Positions 40,478-43,214 of a stretch of 43,214 nt of DNA are shown piece by piece (positions within the stretch are counted from its first letter, which is position 1; each line of letters begins with the position of its first letter). Under the pieces are notes generated by a model. The model was not told where the DNA came from, did not search any database, and saw only the letters and a program-made list of their open reading frames with translations. Origin of the DNA: an uncultured Blautia sp. Its GTDB lineage: Bacteria; Bacillota; Clostridia; Lachnospirales; Lachnospiraceae. The DNA lies in assembly GCA_900549015.1 (NCBI GenBank), contig URMH01000021.1:1-43214 (forward strand), read 5' to 3'. Both the position numbers and the translations under genes were made by a program.

Positions 40478-41173
40478 ATGCACAATGTTTTAATAATTGA
40501 TGATGATCAGGAACTATGTCTTTTGATTAAACGCAGCGTTTTATCAGAAGATATAGAAGCAGATTTTTGTAATACAGGAAAAGAAGGATTACAAAAATTA
40601 AAAGAAAAGCAGTATCAGCTTGTTATACTAGATGTGATGATGCCGGGAATGGACGGCTTTGAAACATTGGAAAAGATCAGGAAAGAGAGCAGCCTGCCTA
40701 TTTTAATGTTTACTTCTAAAAATGACAGTGCTTCGAAAGTACGGGGATTACGAGCCGGAGCAGATGATTATTTGACAAAGCCGTTTGATATAGAGGAACT
40801 GATTGCCCGCATTGTTTCTTTGATCCGCCGCTATACCCGCTTTAATCAGTTAGATGGGACAGCACAGCAGAAACTGGAATTTGATGGGCTGCAAATTGAT
40901 CTTGAAAATCGTTCTGTTACTACGGAAAACGGCACTTTTTCCCTTCCGCCAAAGGAATTTGATTTGCTCCTGTACTGTGCAAAACATCAAGGGAAAATTT
41001 TGACCAAACAGCAGATTTATGAGGAAGTATGGGGCGAAGAATATTTCTATGATGACAGTAACATTATGGCGATTATCAGCCGGCTTCGTAAAAAATTAGA
41101 AGTCAATCCTTCAAGCCCAAAGTACATACAAACGGTCAAAGGGATTGGCTACCGCTTTAATAAGGAGGTCTAG
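40478..41173 (+). CDS. OmpR/PhoB-family response regulator
   Basis: A 231-residue DNA-binding regulator. The receiver domain has DDDQELCLLI, the phosphoacceptor Asp in VILDVMMPGMDGFE, Thr in MFTSKND and Lys in YLTKPFDIEEL. The C-terminal winged helix runs LPPKEFDLLLYCAKHQGKIL to IQTVKGIGYRFNKEV. It starts after a GGAAGGAG site. The kinase gene is 5 bases downstream. The neighbourhood (kinase, then BcrA-type ABC genes) and the four 11-bp-spaced repeats before the ABC genes point to antimicrobial-peptide or cell-envelope-stress control. Confidence 0.95.
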   Translation: MHNVLIIDDDQELCLLIKRSVLSEDIEADFCNTGKEGLQKLKEKQYQLVILDVMMPGMDGFETLEKIRKESSLPILMFTSKNDSASKVRGLRAGADDYLTKPFDIEELIARIVSLIRRYTRFNQLDGTAQQKLEFDGLQIDLENRSVTTENGTFSLPPKEFDLLLYCAKHQGKILTKQQIYEEVWGEEYFYDDSNIMAIISRLRKKLEVNPSSPKYIQTVKGIGYRFNKEV

Positions 41174-41178
41174 TCAGC

Positions 41179-42096
41179 ATGGAAATCATCGTTTTTTTAT
41201 CCATTGTGATTGCTGTTGTTGCTGTACTGACTTCCATCGTTCTTGTTCGACGCGTAAAAAAGCAGATAGCAGAAATGACCGATGTGCTGGCTGATGTGAA
41301 AAACGGAAATGGAAACCGACGTATTTTGTCTGCAGCAAATGAACTGACAGCACCTCTTGCATATGAAATCAATGAGATCGTTGTGGCTTATGAAAGCAGA
41401 CTTTCGATTGTACGGCAGACAGAGGAAACCAACCGCCAGCTTATGACGAGCCTTTCTCACGATGTCCGGACGCCCCTTACCACTCTGATCGGGTATCTTG
41501 ACGCCGCACACAAGGGGCTTGCCACGGGAAAAGACCGGGAGGACTATATTGAAACTGCCCGCCGGAAAGCTCACGATCTGAAAGAATATATTGATGTACT
41601 CTTTGACTGGTTCAAGTTAAATTCCGACGAGTTTGCTTTGGAAATCCAGAGCGTTGAAGCTGCAGAGTTGACAAGAAATATCCTGATCGACTGGATACCG
41701 ATTTTTGAAGATAAGCAGGTCGATTATGACATTGATATTCCCGAACAGCCTGTCCGGGTAAGATTGGATACGGACAGCTATATGAGGATTATCAATAATC
41801 TCATTCAAAATGTAATCGCTCACAGCCATGCGGACAAAATTAAAATTGCTCTGTCAAAGCAGGGAAATAACTTGAGGCTGCTGTTGGCGGATAATGGTGT
41901 AGGAATTGAGAAAGAAGATTTGAAACACATTTTTGAACGGCTTTATAAGTGTGATAAAGGTCGGTCTGAAAAAGGAAGCGGTCTTGGTCTTTCTATTGTC
42001 CATCAGCTTGTAGAAAAGATGGGTGGGAGTATAACAGTTGAAAGTTTGCCGGGAAAAGGAACTGAATTTATGTTGCTTTTTCCTTTGGAGATTTAA
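41179..42096 (+). CDS. Sensor histidine kinase, short-input type
   Basis: A 305-residue kinase with one N-terminal transmembrane helix (IVFLSIVIAVVAVLTSIVLV) and almost no external loop, so it may sense within the membrane or through the ABC transporter. The H-box is SLSHDVRTPLTTLIGYLDA, the N-box is NNLIQNVIAHSHADK, G1 is DNGVGIEKED, the F-box is FERLYKCDKGRSEKG and G2 is GSGLGLSIVHQ. This is typical of kinases linked to bacitracin or lantibiotic resistance transporters. It is followed by a terminator. Confidence 0.94.
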   Translation: MEIIVFLSIVIAVVAVLTSIVLVRRVKKQIAEMTDVLADVKNGNGNRRILSAANELTAPLAYEINEIVVAYESRLSIVRQTEETNRQLMTSLSHDVRTPLTTLIGYLDAAHKGLATGKDREDYIETARRKAHDLKEYIDVLFDWFKLNSDEFALEIQSVEAAELTRNILIDWIPIFEDKQVDYDIDIPEQPVRVRLDTDSYMRIINNLIQNVIAHSHADKIKIALSKQGNNLRLLLADNGVGIEKEDLKHIFERLYKCDKGRSEKGSGLGLSIVHQLVEKMGGSITVESLPGKGTEFMLLFPLEI

Positions 42097-42099
42097 GCG

Positions 42100-42135
42100 G
42101 GTTCCCGTCTTTATGGCGGGAACCTTTGTCATTTT
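42100..42135 (+). terminator. Terminator-like hairpin after the kinase
   Basis: GGTTCCCG (42100-42107) pairs with CGGGAACC (42117-42124), followed by TTTGTCATTTT. The T-run is interrupted, so it may be partial, but it separates the regulator pair from the ABC genes. Confidence 0.7.
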
Positions 42136-42150
42136 GCCGGATTTCAAATT

Positions 42151-42204
42151 GCAAGGTTAATGCAAGGTTGCGGCAAGGTTAATGCAAGGTTGGCATGATA
42201 GAAT
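42151..42204 (+). promoter_or_regulatory. Activator-type promoter with four 11-bp-period direct repeats
   Basis: GCAAGGTT occurs four times at 42151, 42162, 42173 and 42184, each exactly 11 bases apart, with spacers AAT, GCG and AAT. A TAGAAT -10 lies at 42199-42204, and the fourth repeat overlaps the place where a -35 box would be. OmpR-type regulators bind such direct repeats as dimers; the upstream response regulator is the obvious candidate. The repeat pattern is seen; the binding is inferred. Confidence 0.8.
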
Positions 42205-42230
42205 ACCTTACAGAACAGGAGGTTTTGAAT

Positions 42231-43157
42231 ATGGATACAAATTACATTATTGAAACAAAAAATCTGATGAAGCAATACGGCTCACAAAAGAGTGTGGCTG
42301 ACTTAAATATCCATGTGAAGCGTGGGAGAATTTATGGTCTGCTGGGCAGAAACGGAGCCGGAAAAACCACTACCATGAAAATGCTGCTTGGCTTAACGAA
42401 GCCGACTTCCGGGGAGGTCAAAATCTGGGGAAAGCCCTTGCAGGGGAATGAAAAGAAATTGCTGCCCCGTATCGGCAGCCTGATCGAGTCCCCCGGCTTT
42501 TATCCCAATCTGACCGGTACAGAGAACCTGCGTATCTTTGCTACCCTGCGGGGCGTACCAAACAATCATGCCATCAAAGATGCTCTGGATCTGGTAGGAC
42601 TGCCTTACAAAGATAAAAAGCTCTTTTCACAGTATTCTCTTGGTATGAAGCAGCGGCTTGCCATCGCCCTTGCCGTTATGCACGATCCGGAGCTTTTGAT
42701 TTTGGATGAGCCGATCAACGGTCTCGATCCCATCGGTATTGCAGAAGTACGCTCCTTTATTCGGGAGCTTTGCGACGCAAGAGGAAAAACCATTTTGATT
42801 TCCAGTCACATTCTTTCGGAGATTTCCTTGCTGGCTGACGATATTGGAATTATCGACCACGGCGCATTGCTGGAAGAAGAAAGCCTTGCTGAGCTGGAGC
42901 AAAAAAGCAGTAAGCATATCCGTTTTACGCTCTCTGATACTGCACAGGCGGCAAGAATTTTGGAACGCAATTTCCATGAAAACCATTTTTCCATACAGGA
43001 CGACCACAATCTGCGCCTGCACAACCTTGATCTGCCTGTGGGGAAAATTGTAACTGCCTTTGTAGAAAACGGATTGGAGGTATCGGAGGCGCATACTTGT
43101 GAGGAAAGTCTTGAAGATTACTTCAAGCGTGTGACGGGAGGCGAGGGAATTGCTTAA
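42231..43157 (+). CDS. BcrA/NatA-type ABC transporter ATP-binding protein
   Basis: ATPase of 308 residues for an exporter, likely giving resistance to an antimicrobial peptide or lantibiotic. Walker A is GLLGRNGAGKTTTMKMLLG, the Q-loop region IGSLIESPGFYPNLTGTENL, signature YSLGMKQRLAIALAVMHDPE, Walker B LLILDEPINGLDPIGI and the switch His in ISSHILSEISLLADD. The extra C-terminal 90 residues are typical of the BcrA group. ATG 42231 has AGGAGG 8 bases upstream; the upstream frame to 42195 would overlap the promoter. The next start overlaps its stop. Confidence 0.93.
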   Translation: MDTNYIIETKNLMKQYGSQKSVADLNIHVKRGRIYGLLGRNGAGKTTTMKMLLGLTKPTSGEVKIWGKPLQGNEKKLLPRIGSLIESPGFYPNLTGTENLRIFATLRGVPNNHAIKDALDLVGLPYKDKKLFSQYSLGMKQRLAIALAVMHDPELLILDEPINGLDPIGIAEVRSFIRELCDARGKTILISSHILSEISLLADDIGIIDHGALLEEESLAELEQKSSKHIRFTLSDTAQAARILERNFHENHFSIQDDHNLRLHNLDLPVGKIVTAFVENGLEVSEAHTCEESLEDYFKRVTGGEGIA

Positions 43158-43214
43158 ACTGATCAAATGCGAATTTTTGAAATTGAAACGGAAGAAATTT
43201 ATTCCGCTGATTAT
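43150..43214 (+). CDS. ABC transporter permease, N-terminal part (runs off the window)
   Basis: A TTG at 43150 opens a frame that overlaps the ATPase stop by 8 bases and continues to the window end. Its first 21 residues (LLKLIKCEFLKLKRKKFIP) are basic and amphipathic like the start of BcrB/MutE-type permeases. A GGAGGCGAGG-like site lies upstream inside the ATPase gene. The rest is beyond the window. Confidence 0.7.
   Translation, partial: MLKLIKCEFLKLKRKKFIPLI

Noticed and set aside
42151..42191. Four short repeats as a CRISPR or an integron-like array
   Set aside because: Units are 8 bases with 3-base gaps, far too short. Position before a -10 box and an 11-bp period fit regulator binding sites.
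1..43214. tRNA, rRNA or replication-origin sequences
   Set aside because: I looked for tRNA-like cloverleaf motifs, rRNA signatures and DnaA-box clusters and saw none I could support by reading.

Overview
The window looks like chromosomal DNA of a gut-type Clostridia bacterium, most likely Lachnospiraceae (Blautia/Dorea/Mediterraneibacter-like). The clues are moderate-to-low G+C, AGGAGG ribosome sites, short intergenic gaps with U-tract terminators, a pyrophosphate-type phosphofructokinase next to pyruvate phosphate dikinase, a B12-dependent ribonucleotide reductase, and families typical of that group (DUF5058, DUF1703 ATPases). I could not run a database search, so genus-level placement is inference.

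Layout. 1-2.5 kb is a graveyard of mobile and accessory DNA: a possible IS66 transposase tail, a DUF1703 ATPase/nuclease remnant, a DUF2589-like fragment and a decayed IS607-type element (tnpA and tnpB with several internal deletions, plus a probable omegaRNA end) lying directly against pfk. 2.5-6.5 kb holds PPi-phosphofructokinase and pyruvate phosphate dikinase. 6.6-9.7 kb is a divergent pair, an AraC regulator and a GHL6-type glycoside hydrolase, with a 21-bp-spaced direct repeat between them. 9.8-17.9 kb carries an M23 peptidase and then a long housekeeping string: small alarmone synthetase, HAD phosphatase, YgiQ radical SAM protein, a membrane protein, an RluA-type pseudouridine synthase, signal peptidase I, RecU and a HisF-like/HisE fusion.

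17.9-23.7 kb is a cobalamin-riboswitch operon: an exported CbiK-like chelatase, an exported two-repeat protein, a substrate-binding protein, a FecCD permease and an ATPase with an extra C-terminal domain. It is probably a corrinoid or tetrapyrrole uptake system. 23.8-30.7 kb continues a metal theme: a His/Cys-rich P1B ATPase, a manganese (yybP-ykoY) riboswitch before mntP, a class II (B12-dependent) nrdJ, and a second yybP-ykoY riboswitch before three genes of unknown role (coiled protein, YccF, EcsC). The last is the best candidate for an undescribed system here.

30.8-35.4 kb has a BlaI-like repressor, a lipoprotein and an ABC-2 exporter. 35.4-39.5 kb is an apparent peptide-use operon: two multi-spanning membrane proteins (DUF5058 and a partner) with M20 and M28 peptidases. 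39.7-40.4 kb is a second broken DUF1703 gene. 40.5-43.2 kb is a two-component system followed by a BcrA/NatA-like ABC exporter whose promoter carries four direct repeats at an exact 11-bp period; the permease runs off the end.
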